Source: Jatrophihabitans endophyticus (GTDB taxonomy: Bacteria; Actinomycetota; Actinomycetes; Mycobacteriales; Jatrophihabitantaceae). Taken from it: a stretch of DNA of 64,000 nt. Below, in pieces: positions 1-8,266 of this stretch. The position numbers and the translations under genes were made by a program. The stretch spans positions 496,001 to 560,000 of the forward strand of contig NZ_FQVU01000003.1 of assembly GCF_900129455.1 (NCBI RefSeq). The letters are read 5' to 3'. The notes under the pieces were generated by a model that did not search any database, was not told the origin of the DNA, and saw only the letters and a list, made by a program, of their open reading frames with translations. Every line of letters begins with the position of its first letter. The first letter of the stretch is position 1.

Positions 1-121
1 CTCGCTGCGCGCGGTGGTGCCGAGCGTGTCCCGGGAGGTGCTGCGCGCCGGGCCGGACGTCGCCGCGCTCCGGGCCGCCGTCGAACGCCTCGTCGCCGAC
101 TTCGCCTTCCTGCGCGACTGA
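1..121 (+). CDS. 3' end of an unidentified protein (partial)
   Basis: An open frame enters from the left edge and ends with TGA at 119-121, giving about 39 C-terminal residues ending in DFAFLRD. The segment is Ala/Val/Leu/Arg-rich and probably helical, with typical actinobacterial third-position GC. There is too little sequence to assign a family. It converges on the MOSC gene, with only 7 bases between the two stop codons. Confidence 0.5.
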   Translation, partial: SLRAVVPSVSREVLRAGPDVAALRAAVERLVADFAFLRD

Positions 122-128
122 GCGGCGC

Positions 129-614
129 TCAGTCCAGCCACTCGACCCGGACGGGACCCACCCGCAGCGTCCCGTCGGTCAGGGGAGTGCAGCGCATGCC
201 GCCGCGGCCGCGCAGCGCCTTCCACGCGCCCGGGCCGAGCGCGACGTCCAGCCAGGCGCACGGGTGCGCCCGCCGGTTGAGGCGCAGCCGCACCGGGCCC
301 GTGCCGCTGTCGAGGGAGAGCGTCCGGCCCGGCGCCGCGTCCACGTCGACGCCGCGCAGCAGGACGGTGCGCCGGGTGCGGGCCAGCCCGCCCTCCCAGC
401 CGGCCAGGGCCTCGGCGGCCATCACCGTGACCGACGCGTCCCGGTGCGCGGGCCGGTTGAAGTAGCGGTCGCCGACGACCCCCAGGCCGGCGCGGACTCC
501 GATCTCGTCGGTGGTGTCGTCGGCGACCGGCCCGGCCGGATCGGGGCGTCCGGCCCAGCGATGGACCGGCGAGACGAGCAGCTGCACGATCGCGGCGTCG
601 AACGCGGGTGTCAC
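129..614 (-). CDS. MOSC domain-containing protein
   Basis: 161-residue protein made of little more than one MOSC domain, the fold at the C-terminus of molybdenum-cofactor sulfurases and in stand-alone proteins such as YiiM. Visible hallmarks are a GVVGDRYF segment near residue 60, RRTVLLRGVDVD near residue 95, and a HPCAWLD segment carrying the conserved Cys. A Gly/Arg-rich stretch, LRGRGGMRC, follows. The GTG start at 614 was chosen because the residues upstream look non-coding and the domain begins almost at once (VTPAFDAAIVQLL). Stand-alone MOSC proteins are thought to handle sulfur or Moco-linked chemistry, but the substrate cannot be read from sequence. Divergent from the oxygenase gene at 782. 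Confidence 0.8.
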   Translation of the reverse strand: MTPAFDAAIVQLLVSPVHRWAGRPDPAGPVADDTTDEIGVRAGLGVVGDRYFNRPAHRDASVTVMAAEALAGWEGGLARTRRTVLLRGVDVDAAPGRTLSLDSGTGPVRLRLNRRAHPCAWLDVALGPGAWKALRGRGGMRCTPLTDGTLRVGPVRVEWLD

Positions 615-689
615 GCCGTCATGGTGCCCGCTTTCACGGAAACCTGACAGAACGCCTCGCGGGTTGCGGTGATCGCCGAGGCCGCTCGG

Positions 690-695
690 TAGGGT
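690..695 (+). promoter_or_regulatory. candidate -10 element for the 782 oxygenase gene
   Basis: TAGGGT lies about 90 bases before the ATG at 782 in the 167-base divergent gap. A GGAAGG ribosome-binding site sits just before the ATG. No clear -35 is visible, so this is a weak call based on the TANNNT pattern. Confidence 0.3.
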
Positions 696-781
696 CTGGG
701 ACGGGCTGTGGCCCATCGGCATCGCACCCGCATGCCGACGTACGTACCTCCATCCGACGTTCCCCACAGGGAAGGCACCTC

Positions 782-1624
782 ATGACCAACACGCTCGCAC
801 TGCCAGTCGTATCCAAGGCCGCTCGCGACATCATCGACCACGGCTATGCCGTGGTGAAGCTCGCCGACCTCGACGCCGCCAACCTGGACAAGGCCATCAG
901 CACCGCCGTCGCGTTCTTCCAGCGCCCGCTCGAGGACAAGATGGCGCACGGCAGCACCGACCACAACTATGGGTACCGGCCGTTCGGCATCGAGTACTCC
1001 ATCTCCCCCGAGCGCCCGGACATGAACGAGTGCTTCACCGTCTGGTCGAGCCGCCTCGACCTGATCCCGAACGCGCAGGACATCCCGGAGCTCACCGGGT
1101 CGTTCCTCGACTACCGCGACACCCTCGCCCCGCTCGTGAAGGGCATCCTGGACGAGATCGCGCGGCACTTCGAGGCGCCCGAGGCGCCGGCGTTCGAGAA
1201 GGCCGCCTACCTGCAGATCAACTACAGCATCCCGGCGCCGGCCGAGCGCGAGTTCCTGCAGGACAAGCACGAGGACGGCCACATGGTCACCGTCCTGCAC
1301 CCGACCGCGCCGGGCCTGGAGATCTACGCCGAGGGCGAGCACAGCCCGAACGTCGCGCCGATGCTCCCGGCGGCCGACGAGATCGTGATCATGCCGGGCT
1401 CGGTGCTCACCGCGCTGACCGGCGGGGTGATCCAGCCGCTCTACCACCAGGTGCGCAACCACGGGCTCGACGACCGGCAGTCGATCATGTACTTCGTGAA
1501 CCCCGAGATCGACGAGCCGCTGCACAGCTGGGTCGACGACGCCCGGGGCGAGCGGATCGACATCCGCGAGCACGTGCAGAACGCGCCGTCGATGTTCGGC
1601 CTGCCGCCGGTCGAGGCGCTGTAG
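782..1624 (+). CDS. isopenicillin N synthase-like 2OG-Fe(II) oxygenase
   Basis: 280-residue non-haem iron dioxygenase. The iron triad is visible as H-E-D in DKHEDGHMV (near residue 160) and a distal His in LYHQVRNHG (near residue 223). The 2-oxoglutarate-binding R-x-S follows in RQSIMYFVNP. The N-terminal part (GYAVVKLADL, then a run ending in the YRPFG segment) matches the DIOX_N domain found before the catalytic barrel in IPNS/flavonoid-type enzymes. The ATG at 782 has GGAAGG just upstream. It appears to be a single-gene unit closed by a hairpin. The substrate is unknown; family members oxidise small molecules in secondary metabolism. Confidence 0.8.
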   Translation: MTNTLALPVVSKAARDIIDHGYAVVKLADLDAANLDKAISTAVAFFQRPLEDKMAHGSTDHNYGYRPFGIEYSISPERPDMNECFTVWSSRLDLIPNAQDIPELTGSFLDYRDTLAPLVKGILDEIARHFEAPEAPAFEKAAYLQINYSIPAPAEREFLQDKHEDGHMVTVLHPTAPGLEIYAEGEHSPNVAPMLPAADEIVIMPGSVLTALTGGVIQPLYHQVRNHGLDDRQSIMYFVNPEIDEPLHSWVDDARGERIDIREHVQNAPSMFGLPPVEAL

Positions 1625-1642
1625 CCGACACCCGCACGACGA

Positions 1643-1672
1643 GGCCCCGTCCGGATCCGTCCGGGCGGGGCC
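1643..1672. terminator. GC-rich hairpin, likely bidirectional terminator
   Basis: An outer GGCCCCG/CGGGGCC stem encloses a partly paired TCCGG/CCGGG inner stem and is followed by TTT. It lies between the convergent 2OG oxygenase (ends 1624) and aldo/keto reductase (ends 1689), where one hairpin can stop both transcripts. Confidence 0.7.
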
Positions 1673-1688
1673 TTTCGTCGCGTCGCGG

Positions 1689-2633
1689 TCAGCGCGCCGT
1701 GATGTCGTCCAGCTCGGCGAGGTCGGCGGCGGACGGCTGCCAGCTGCCGGCCGCGACGTTGCGGGCCACCTGGTCGCGCGAGGTCGCCCCGGCGATGACG
1801 CTGGCGACCGCGGGCTGTGCCGCCAGGCCGCCCATCGCGACGTCGAGCAGGGTGACGTGGCGCTCCTCGGCGAAGGACTCCAGGGCCTCGACGACGTCGA
1901 ACACCTCGTCGGTGAGGGTCGACTCGCGACCCCACGCCTGGATCCGGCTGCCCTCGGGGGCGGCCTCGCCGCGGCGGTACTTGCCGGTCAGCAACCCGCT
2001 GGCCAGCGGGAAGTAGGGCAGCAGCCCGATCCCGTAGTGCTCCAGGGCCGGGACGACGTCCTTCTCGAGATCGCGCTCGAGCCAGCTGTACTCGTTCTGC
2101 GCGCTGACGAAGCGCTCCAGCCCCCGGGCGCGCGCCGTCCACTCCGCGTCGGCGATCTGGAAACCGGTGAAGTTGGACGAGCCGAGGTAGCGGACCTTTC
2201 CCTCGCGCACGAGGTCGTCGAGTGCCGACAGCGTCTCCTCGATCGGGGTGCGCTCGTCGGGACGGTGCAGCTGGTAGAGGTCGATCCAGTCGGTGCGCAG
2301 TCGCCGCAGCGACGACTCGACGGCTCGCTTGACGTAGCGGCGCGACCCGCGCGCACCCCAGTCCTCGCCGTTGTCGTTGCCGCGCGAGCGTGAGTCGCTG
2401 CCGAACTTGGTGGCGAGGACGATGTCGTCGCGCCTGCCCTCGAGGATCTCGCCGAGCCGTTCCTCGGACGCGCCGTAGGAGTCGGCGGTGTCGAAGAGCG
2501 TGATGCCCTCGTCGAGCGCGGCGTGGACGACCTCGCGGCTGGCGGCCATGTCCAGCTTCATGCCGAGGTTGTTGGTGCCGAGCCCCACCGCGGAGACGAC
2601 GAGCCCTGAGTTCCCGAGATGACGAAAGTCCAT
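1689..2633 (-). CDS. aldo/keto reductase
   Basis: 314-residue NADPH-dependent oxidoreductase of the aldo/keto reductase superfamily (KCNAB/YghZ-like group). The catalytic tetrad is visible: Asp and Tyr in LFDTADSYG, Lys in LATKFG and His in LYQLHRPD. The C-terminal SVIAGATS segment is the usual nucleotide phosphate-binding region. The ATG at 2633 was chosen because MDFRHLGNSGLVVS is the standard first strand of the family; a much longer open frame upstream is only GC-driven. Substrate unknown. It converges on the 782 gene across the 1643 hairpin. Confidence 0.9.
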   Translation of the reverse strand: MDFRHLGNSGLVVSAVGLGTNNLGMKLDMAASREVVHAALDEGITLFDTADSYGASEERLGEILEGRRDDIVLATKFGSDSRSRGNDNGEDWGARGSRRYVKRAVESSLRRLRTDWIDLYQLHRPDERTPIEETLSALDDLVREGKVRYLGSSNFTGFQIADAEWTARARGLERFVSAQNEYSWLERDLEKDVVPALEHYGIGLLPYFPLASGLLTGKYRRGEAAPEGSRIQAWGRESTLTDEVFDVVEALESFAEERHVTLLDVAMGGLAAQPAVASVIAGATSRDQVARNVAAGSWQPSAADLAELDDITAR

Positions 2634-2947
2634 GTCGTCAGCCTTCCCCGCCCGGCCGGGCCGGCTGACATCGGGTCCGTCGTCGGCGCCCACCGCTGGC
2701 CGCCGTAGCCCTGGCCGACGGCGTGCGCGGTGTCCGCGTGAGTGACCGGCGATTGCCACGGCGATGTGCCTCGTCGTACTCGTTGCCGAGCGCCGCGACA
2801 GGCTCCTAAGGTCCTCGGGTGTACCGGGGCACGTGCCACGGCCAACACTGCCGGCGCCACCCTCGGACGTGCCGGGGGGCGCTGCGTGAACGACGGGTCG
2901 GACGTGCGCCGCCGCGCGACGGCCGGTGGCGTGCGGGGCGAGGGCAC
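2634..2947. other. intergenic region between divergent genes
   Basis: This 314-base gap lies between the aldo/keto reductase and the membrane protein that starts at 2948. Open frames here are GC-driven and have no credible starts. It must hold the promoters of both flanking genes, but I see no convincing -35/-10 pair, repeat or RNA. Confidence 0.5.
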
Positions 2948-4240
2948 GTGACCGCGACCGGACGCGACGGTGCGGCGCCGCCGCCGGCGCACGAGGACCC
3001 GCCGGCGCCGTCCTACGTCGTCGCGTCGGTGGTCCGGCGCGGGCCGGAGGTCCGCACCCGGCGGCGCTACACCGTGACCTTCGCCGCCAACCCGGGGCTC
3101 GACGAGCGCGGCTCGGCCGAGGGGGAGGGCGGACCCGTCCGGCCGTCGCCGCGACAGCCGTCGCCACCGCCGCCGGCCCTGCTCGCAGCGCCAACCCAGG
3201 CCCGCGGTCGGCCGCGACCGGGTCCCGGCCGACCGGTACCGCCCGTCCCGGCACGACGCCCGTCACCGTCCGCGACGCGGGTGGCGCCACCCGGCCGGCC
3301 GGCCGGCCCGCGCACCCGGCGTCGCCGCTGGGCGGTGGGCATCGGTCTCGGCGTGCTCGCCCTCGCCGTCGGGGTGCCGATCCTGCTGCACGCGCTGACG
3401 GGCACCGGGGACGACGGCACCGGACCCGGTGCGGCGAAGCCACCGGCGACGGCGGCGAAGCCACCGGGCACCGCGAAGCCACCGGGCACCGCGAGGCCAC
3501 CGGCGCCGGCGACGGGGGTGAGCGCAGCCGGCCGGACGGCCGCGCTCGGCTGGGCGCGGGCGGCGCTCGCCCGCGAGGCGGTCGTCGCCACCGACGACGT
3601 CACCGCGGCCGCGCTGCGCCGTGCCGGGTTCACCGCCGTGGTGGGCTGGCCGGTGCGCGGGTCCCGGCCGGCCGGGACCGCGCCGGGCCAGCCGGGTGGG
3701 CGCGCCGTCGACTACGTGATCGACGTCGCGGGCGTGACGCCGGCCGACCCGCAGCGCCGCGCGCTCGTCGCGGCCTCGCTGCCGCTGGCCGTCTTCGGTC
3801 CGGCGAGCGCGCCGTCGTCGGTCCGCGAGGTGGCACCGGACGGCGCGGCCGCCGCGCGGTCGCGCCTCGTCCGGGCCGGCAGCGCCCAGCGCGACGGCGG
3901 TCGCGAGCTGCTGCGCAACAGCGGCGTGGCGCCGGACCCGGCCGCCCGCACCGCGCTGCGCGCCGGGCACGTCGACCTGCGTGCCGAGACCGTCCTCAGC
4001 ACGCTCGTGACCACCGGCACGGTGCAGGTCGGCGCTCCCCGCCAGTCGGCGGCGGAGGCGCGGGCCGGTGCGCCCGTCCGATCGCTGGTCGTCACCACCG
4101 CCGACCCCGCCGCGGTGCAGGCGGCGCTCGCCGCCCTGCCGCCGCCCTACCGCCCCGGCTCGGTCGACGCGATCGGCACCCGCGCCTTCCGCCTGGTGTG
4201 GTCACCGGCGCTGGCACCGGCCGGGGTCGTGGGCGGATGA
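2948..4240 (+). CDS. membrane-anchored protein with Lys-Pro-Pro-Gly repeats, function unknown
   Basis: 430-residue protein I cannot assign to a family. The first 115 or so residues are Pro/Arg/Ala-rich and disordered, consistent with the cytoplasm. One transmembrane helix follows (VGIGLGVLALAVGVPILLHA), then a spacer with four imperfect KPPGT-type repeats (about 3430-3505), then an Ala-rich globular domain of about 240 residues outside the membrane. The GTG at 2948 was chosen because GAGGG lies 3-4 bases upstream. Its stop overlaps an ATG of the next frame (ATGA at 4237), so it is probably the first gene of a coupled unit with the DUF4397 protein and sortase. That context suggests a cell-envelope role. 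Confidence 0.65.
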   Translation: MTATGRDGAAPPPAHEDPPAPSYVVASVVRRGPEVRTRRRYTVTFAANPGLDERGSAEGEGGPVRPSPRQPSPPPPALLAAPTQARGRPRPGPGRPVPPVPARRPSPSATRVAPPGRPAGPRTRRRRWAVGIGLGVLALAVGVPILLHALTGTGDDGTGPGAAKPPATAAKPPGTAKPPGTARPPAPATGVSAAGRTAALGWARAALAREAVVATDDVTAAALRRAGFTAVVGWPVRGSRPAGTAPGQPGGRAVDYVIDVAGVTPADPQRRALVAASLPLAVFGPASAPSSVREVAPDGAAAARSRLVRAGSAQRDGGRELLRNSGVAPDPAARTALRAGHVDLRAETVLSTLVTTGTVQVGAPRQSAAEARAGAPVRSLVVTTADPAAVQAALAALPPPYRPGSVDAIGTRAFRLVWSPALAPAGVVGG

Positions 4241-4314
4241 GCGGCACCGCCGCCGCAGCGTCACCAGCCACCGGGACGCGAGCGTCGTCCCGTCCGTCGA
4301 GAGCGAGGTCCGCC

Positions 4315-5310
4315 ATGATCGGCAGCACAGCACACCGGTACCGCCGGCCCCGGTCACGCGCCCCGCGGGGCCGTGGTCGCGGGGGCCGCGTCCTCGCGGT
4401 CGTGGTCGCCGCCGGCGCCGTCCCGCTCGCGACGGTGGTCGTCGCGAGCGGCACCGCACCGTCCGCCGCGGCGGCGGCGCCGGCCGCGGACGCGACGATC
4501 CGGGCCGCCCACTTCTCGCCGACCACGCCGGGCGTGGACGTCTACCTCGGTCGCTTCGACGGCAGGAGGCCGCCGACGACACTGTGGCTCAGCCACGTCC
4601 GCTACGGGGCGGTCACCGCCTACCAGCCGCTGACGCCGGGCGTCTACACCGTGGCGATGCGCGCGGCGGGTGCGTCGCCGACGTCGCCGCCGATGCTCAC
4701 GTGGACCCTGCACGCCCGGCCGCACGACGCGTACACGGTGGCGGGGGTGGGGGCGGGCACCGCGGTCCGCGGCGTGGTGGTGCGCGACGACCTGTCGACG
4801 CCGCCGGCCGGCCGGGGGCGGGTCCGGGTGGTGCAGGCGGCGAGCCGCGTCCCGGTCGCGGACGTCGAGGCCACCGACGGGCAGGTGATCAGCCGCAGCG
4901 CCCGCTTCGCCACGGTGACCGGTTACGCGACGCTGCCGGCGGGCCGGTGGACGGTGCGCGCCCGGGGCACGTCGGGCTCGACCGCGAGCGCCAGCGGGCC
5001 CGTCGTGGTGCGCAGCGGGCAGGTGACCTCGATCCTGCTGCTGGACGCCAAGACCACCGGCATCACCGTCCGCACCGTCCTGGACGCCGCGTCCGCCGGG
5101 GTCGTCCCGCGCGACGCGGTGCCGGCCGGGGCGGGCGGGACGGCCCGCCTGGGGGCCGGCGGTCCCGCCGCCACGCTCGGGCCCCTCGCCGGGGTGCTCG
5201 GCGGGCTGGCCGTCCTCCTCGCCGCCGCGTCGGCCGGGACGTGGCGGCGCCGCCGGCGGTGCAGCCCCGGCCGGACGGGCCGTGATCGTGGCGCCGGGCG
5301 CGGTGCCTAG
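4315..5310 (+). CDS. DUF4397 domain-containing surface protein
   Basis: 331-residue secreted protein with an Arg-rich n-region, a hydrophobic stretch (VLAVVVAAGAVPLATVVV) and a probable signal-peptidase site after an Ala-rich run. A DUF4397 module follows (IRAAHFSPTTPGVDVYL, then a repeat with VRVVQAASRVPVADV). Near the C-terminus a hydrophobic helix (LGPLAGVLGGLAVLL) precedes RRRRR, like a sorting signal, but no LPxTG is visible and the tail runs on for about 18 residues. The ATG at 4315 has GCGAGG upstream; an alternative ATG at 4237 overlaps the previous stop. The next gene is a class F sortase, overlapping by 29 bases, so this protein is a reasonable substrate candidate. DUF4397 function is unknown. 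Confidence 0.75.
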   Translation: MIGSTAHRYRRPRSRAPRGRGRGGRVLAVVVAAGAVPLATVVVASGTAPSAAAAAPAADATIRAAHFSPTTPGVDVYLGRFDGRRPPTTLWLSHVRYGAVTAYQPLTPGVYTVAMRAAGASPTSPPMLTWTLHARPHDAYTVAGVGAGTAVRGVVVRDDLSTPPAGRGRVRVVQAASRVPVADVEATDGQVISRSARFATVTGYATLPAGRWTVRARGTSGSTASASGPVVVRSGQVTSILLLDAKTTGITVRTVLDAASAGVVPRDAVPAGAGGTARLGAGGPAATLGPLAGVLGGLAVLLAAASAGTWRRRRRCSPGRTGRDRGAGRGA

Positions 5311-6019
5311 GCGCCGCGCGGCGACCCGAGGGCAACGACGCGGACGGCGCGTGTCGCTGCTGCTCGCCGCCGGCGCCGCCGTGCTTGCCGCGGCCGCCAC
5401 CGTCCTCGCCGTCGGCGCCGGAAGTGGCGACGGCGGGGGAGCCGGGACGGGCCGCGCCGCGGGAGTCGTCGGTACGGCGACGGCGACGCGAGGGCCGATG
5501 GGTGCCGCCCCCGCCTCGCCCGTGCTGCAGGTCCCGGTCGACACCCGCGCCCCGGCCACCGGGCCGGGCGAGCCGGTGCACGTCGCGGTGGCGCGGGTGG
5601 GGATCTCGAGCGATCTCGAACGCCTCGGCCTCGACGCCCGCGGTCGGCTGCGCGCGCCGCGGCAGTTCGCCCGGGCCGGGTGGTACGCCGGCGGGATCCG
5701 CCCCGGCGCGCTCGGCCCCGCCGTCATCGCCGGCCACGTCGACTCGCGGACCGGGCCGGCGGTGTTCTTCGCGCTGCGCGAGGTGCGGATCGGCGACGAC
5801 GTCGCGGTCCGCGACACCGCCGGTGCCGTCCGCCACTTCGTCGTGACCGACGTGCGCCGCTATCCGAAATCGGACTTCCCCAGCGCGGCCGTGTACGGCC
5901 CGGTCGCGCAGCCCGTCCTCCGACTCATCACCTGCACCGGCGACTTCGACCGCGCCCGCCGCAGCTACCTCGACAACCTGGTGGTGTCGGCGGTGCTGCG
6001 CGTCCGCCGCGCCGGCTAG
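5282..6019 (+). CDS. class F sortase
   Basis: 245-residue membrane-anchored cysteine transpeptidase. After a short Arg-rich cytoplasmic segment comes one transmembrane helix ([21 protein letters not shown]), a linker of about 60 residues, then the sortase barrel. The catalytic His is in VIAGHVDS, the Cys in LITCTGDFD and an Arg in the following FDRARRSY. The domain opens with [19 protein letters not shown], the usual start of class E/F sortases. It uses GTG at 5282, inside the end of the DUF4397 gene, which implies translational coupling. Sortases cleave a C-terminal signal and attach the protein to the wall; class F targets are poorly known. Confidence 0.88.
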   Translation: MIVAPGAVPRRRAATRGQRRGRRVSLLLAAGAAVLAAAATVLAVGAGSGDGGGAGTGRAAGVVGTATATRGPMGAAPASPVLQVPVDTRAPATGPGEPVHVAVARVGISSDLERLGLDARGRLRAPRQFARAGWYAGGIRPGALGPAVIAGHVDSRTGPAVFFALREVRIGDDVAVRDTAGAVRHFVVTDVRRYPKSDFPSAAVYGPVAQPVLRLITCTGDFDRARRSYLDNLVVSAVLRVRRAG

Positions 6020-6058
6020 CACCGCCCGCCGGGTCGCGCCGGCCGCGTCGGCCTGCGG

Positions 6059-6064
6059 TAGGTT
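6059..6064 (+). promoter_or_regulatory. -10 element of a probable leaderless gmk transcript
   Basis: TAGGTT ends 7 bases before the chosen gmk ATG at 6072, with no Shine-Dalgarno sequence between. Transcription would start at or next to the A of the start codon, a common arrangement in actinobacteria. Confidence 0.55.
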
Positions 6065-6071
6065 GCGCGAA

Positions 6072-6656
6072 ATGAACGAGGGATGGCAACCGGCCCGTCT
6101 CACGGTGCTCAGCGGGCCGTCCGGCGTCGGGAAGGGCACGGTCGTCGCCGAGCTGCGCCAACTCGTCCCCCATGTCTGGGTGTCGGTGTCCTGCACGACG
6201 CGCTCGCCGCGGCCGGGGGAGATCGACGGGGTCTCCTACCGCTTCGTCGACCGGGCCGAGTTCGAGCGGATGGCCACCGCCGGGGAGTTGCTCGAGCACG
6301 CCGAGTTCGCGGGCAATCGCTACGGGACGCCGCGCGGCGCCGTCGTCGACCACCTCGCCGAGGGCGTCCCCACGCTGCTCGAGATCGAGCTGGAGGGCGC
6401 GCGGCAGGTGCGTGCGGCGATGCCCGAGGCCCGCTTCGTCTTCCTCGCCCCGCCGTCGGCGCGCGAGCTCGCCGAGCGGCTCTCCGGGCGCGGCACCGAG
6501 TCCGCCGCCGACATGGCACGCCGGCTCGACCGCGCGGAGGTCGAGATGGCGGCGGCCAGCGAGTTCGACCACGTCGTCGTCAACCACGACGTCACCGACG
6601 CGGCCGCCGCGGTCGCCGCGCTCGTCATCGGCCCCAGCGAGGACCCGCCCGGCTGA
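6072..6656 (+). CDS. gmk: guanylate kinase
   Basis: 194-residue enzyme that phosphorylates GMP to GDP with ATP in purine nucleotide synthesis. The P-loop GPSGVGKG is at about residues 15-22. [21 protein letters not shown] carries the GMP-binding Ser/Arg/Tyr set, and [15 protein letters not shown] is the classic lid/GMP motif. The ATG at 6072 is preferred over an in-frame TTG at 6063 because the latter overlaps the TAGGTT -10. In mycobacteria gmk is followed directly by rpoZ; here rpoZ lies 7.6 kb away. Confidence 0.96.
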   Translation: MNEGWQPARLTVLSGPSGVGKGTVVAELRQLVPHVWVSVSCTTRSPRPGEIDGVSYRFVDRAEFERMATAGELLEHAEFAGNRYGTPRGAVVDHLAEGVPTLLEIELEGARQVRAAMPEARFVFLAPPSARELAERLSGRGTESAADMARRLDRAEVEMAAASEFDHVVVNHDVTDAAAAVAALVIGPSEDPPG

Positions 6657-6678
6657 CCCGACCTGGTGATCGACGGGC

Positions 6679-6767
6679 GCCGCAGCCGCGGCTCAGCCCA
6701 ACCGCCGCAGCCGCGGCTCAGCCCAACCGCCGCAGCCGCGGCTCAGCCCAACCGCCGCAGCCGCGGC
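6679..6767. repeat. 25-bp tandem repeat (3 full copies and a partial fourth)
   Basis: Units of exactly 25 bp begin at 6679, 6704, 6729 and 6754, the last matching for 14 bases. Each contains GCCGCAGCCGCGG followed by CTCAGCCCAACC. On the minus strand every unit carries the final codons (RLRRLG) and the TGA stop of the glycosyltransferase that ends at 6743. The array therefore looks like repeated copying of that gene's 3' end into the space after gmk. There are no spacers, so it is not CRISPR. Confidence 0.9.
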
Positions 6768-8215
6768 CACAACCCCGTCCACCCGTCCCGCGGGCCGGTG
6801 CACACGAACACCGGCCCGTCCTGCTCGTCGTTGTCGAGGTCGACACCGTCGTCGACCGTCGCCGCGCGGCGACACGACGCGAACCAGCCCCGCAGCGTCG
6901 CTGCGCGGTAGCCGACGACGACGGCCGCGGTCGTGTCCGCCGGCGGCGGGCCGAGGTCCCACAGGCTGTTGTGGCCGCTGTAGACCGGGACCCGCGGCCG
7001 GTAGCGCGCAAGCGCACCGGCCTCCCCGTAGTTGGCCGCGAGGACGACGGGACGTCCGGGCTGCGCATCGAGCACGCCGGCGACGGTCGCGGCGAGACGC
7101 GGCCACCCCACCGTCTCGCCCGCGTCGTAGTTCACGGCGACGACCGGGGTCGACGGCAGCGTCCCGACCGGGACCACGGGCAGCATCAGCACCGCCGAGA
7201 CGGCCGCCGACAGCGCGACCGCGGCCACCAGCAGCGCCCCCCGCGACCGTGCGCGACGTGCCCACCGCAGCGTCGGCTCGCAGCCCGCGGCCAGCAGCAC
7301 GGGGTACAGCCCGCACAGGTAGTAGGGCTTCCCGCCGACGGCCAGGAACACGACGGCGAGCAGCGGGTACGCGACGGCCAGCGCACGCCAGGTCGCGAGC
7401 CGGGGATCGCGCCACAGCCGCACGAGCCCGGTCACCCACACCGGCACCAGCAGCGGGCTGACGAGCACCAGTTGGAAGGGCACGAACGCGATCCTCGGCT
7501 CGCTGCTGCCGGAGTCGCCGGCGGCGATCGAACTCGACAGCCGCAGCTGGGGCCAACCGTGCGTGGCCTGCCACACGAGATTCGGTGCCCACAGCGCCAG
7601 CGCGATCGCCGCGCCCGCCCACAGCCACCGTGAGGCGAAGACCCGTCGCGGCCCGGCGACCAGCACGCCGACGGCGAGCGCGAAGAGCAGGAACACCGGC
7701 AACGTCTTGATCTGCAGCGACACCCCCGCGGCGATGCCGACGAACGACCACGTCGGGCCGTCGTCGCGCAGCGCCCGCACCACGAGCCAGCTCAGCACCG
7801 CCCACGCCAGCAGGTCGAACACCGTGGTGGTGGCGAGGTGCGCCGCGGACACGACGATCGCGGCCACGCCCGCGCATGCGGCGGCGAGCCCCTGCGCCGC
7901 CGGCTCCGCGCCGAACTCGGCGGCCAGCAGCCCGGTCACGAGCACGACGAGCGCCCCGGCGAGCGCGGCCGGCACCCGCAACCACACCAGCGAGTGCCCG
8001 CTGACGGCGTCGACCGCGTGATCGAGCAGGGGCACGAGCGGGGGCTGGTCGACGTAGCCGAACGCCGGATGCCCGCCGATCAGCCGGAAGTAGAGCTCGT
8101 CGCGGTGGTAGCCGTAGCCCGCGGCCGCCACCAGCAGCACGACGAGGAACAGCGCGGCGACCCCGCCGAGCAGGCGCCACGCGGGCGGCCGGCGGCCGGC
8201 GACCCTCCCCGTCAT
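6743..8215 (-). CDS. PMT/ArnT-type (GT39-like) membrane glycosyltransferase
   Basis: 490-residue polytopic protein of the dolichyl-phosphate-mannose mannosyltransferase/ArnT superfamily (GT-C fold). The first loop carries the expected acidic motif in GYHRDELYFRLIGGHPAFGYVDQPPLV, where Asp-Glu is the catalytic/metal site in relatives. About 10-12 hydrophobic helices follow, then a soluble C-terminal part of about 150 residues. Members move sugars from polyprenyl-phosphate donors to lipids or proteins outside the membrane; this one's acceptor is unknown. The ATG at 8215 is used because an upstream ATG is followed by an in-frame stop. The 3' end lies in a 25-bp tandem repeat. Confidence 0.82.
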   Translation of the reverse strand: MTGRVAGRRPPAWRLLGGVAALFLVVLLVAAAGYGYHRDELYFRLIGGHPAFGYVDQPPLVPLLDHAVDAVSGHSLVWLRVPAALAGALVVLVTGLLAAEFGAEPAAQGLAAACAGVAAIVVSAAHLATTTVFDLLAWAVLSWLVVRALRDDGPTWSFVGIAAGVSLQIKTLPVFLLFALAVGVLVAGPRRVFASRWLWAGAAIALALWAPNLVWQATHGWPQLRLSSSIAAGDSGSSEPRIAFVPFQLVLVSPLLVPVWVTGLVRLWRDPRLATWRALAVAYPLLAVVFLAVGGKPYYLCGLYPVLLAAGCEPTLRWARRARSRGALLVAAVALSAAVSAVLMLPVVPVGTLPSTPVVAVNYDAGETVGWPRLAATVAGVLDAQPGRPVVLAANYGEAGALARYRPRVPVYSGHNSLWDLGPPPADTTAAVVVGYRAATLRGWFASCRRAATVDDGVDLDNDEQDGPVFVCTGPRDGWTGLWPRLRRLG

Positions 8216-8266
8216 CCCGTCATCATGACCGGACGGCGCCGTCGCGGCCAGGGTGCGGCGGACGCG

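Noticed and set aside
6679-6767. Possible CRISPR array
   Set aside because: Copies are directly joined with no spacers, and no cas gene is present.
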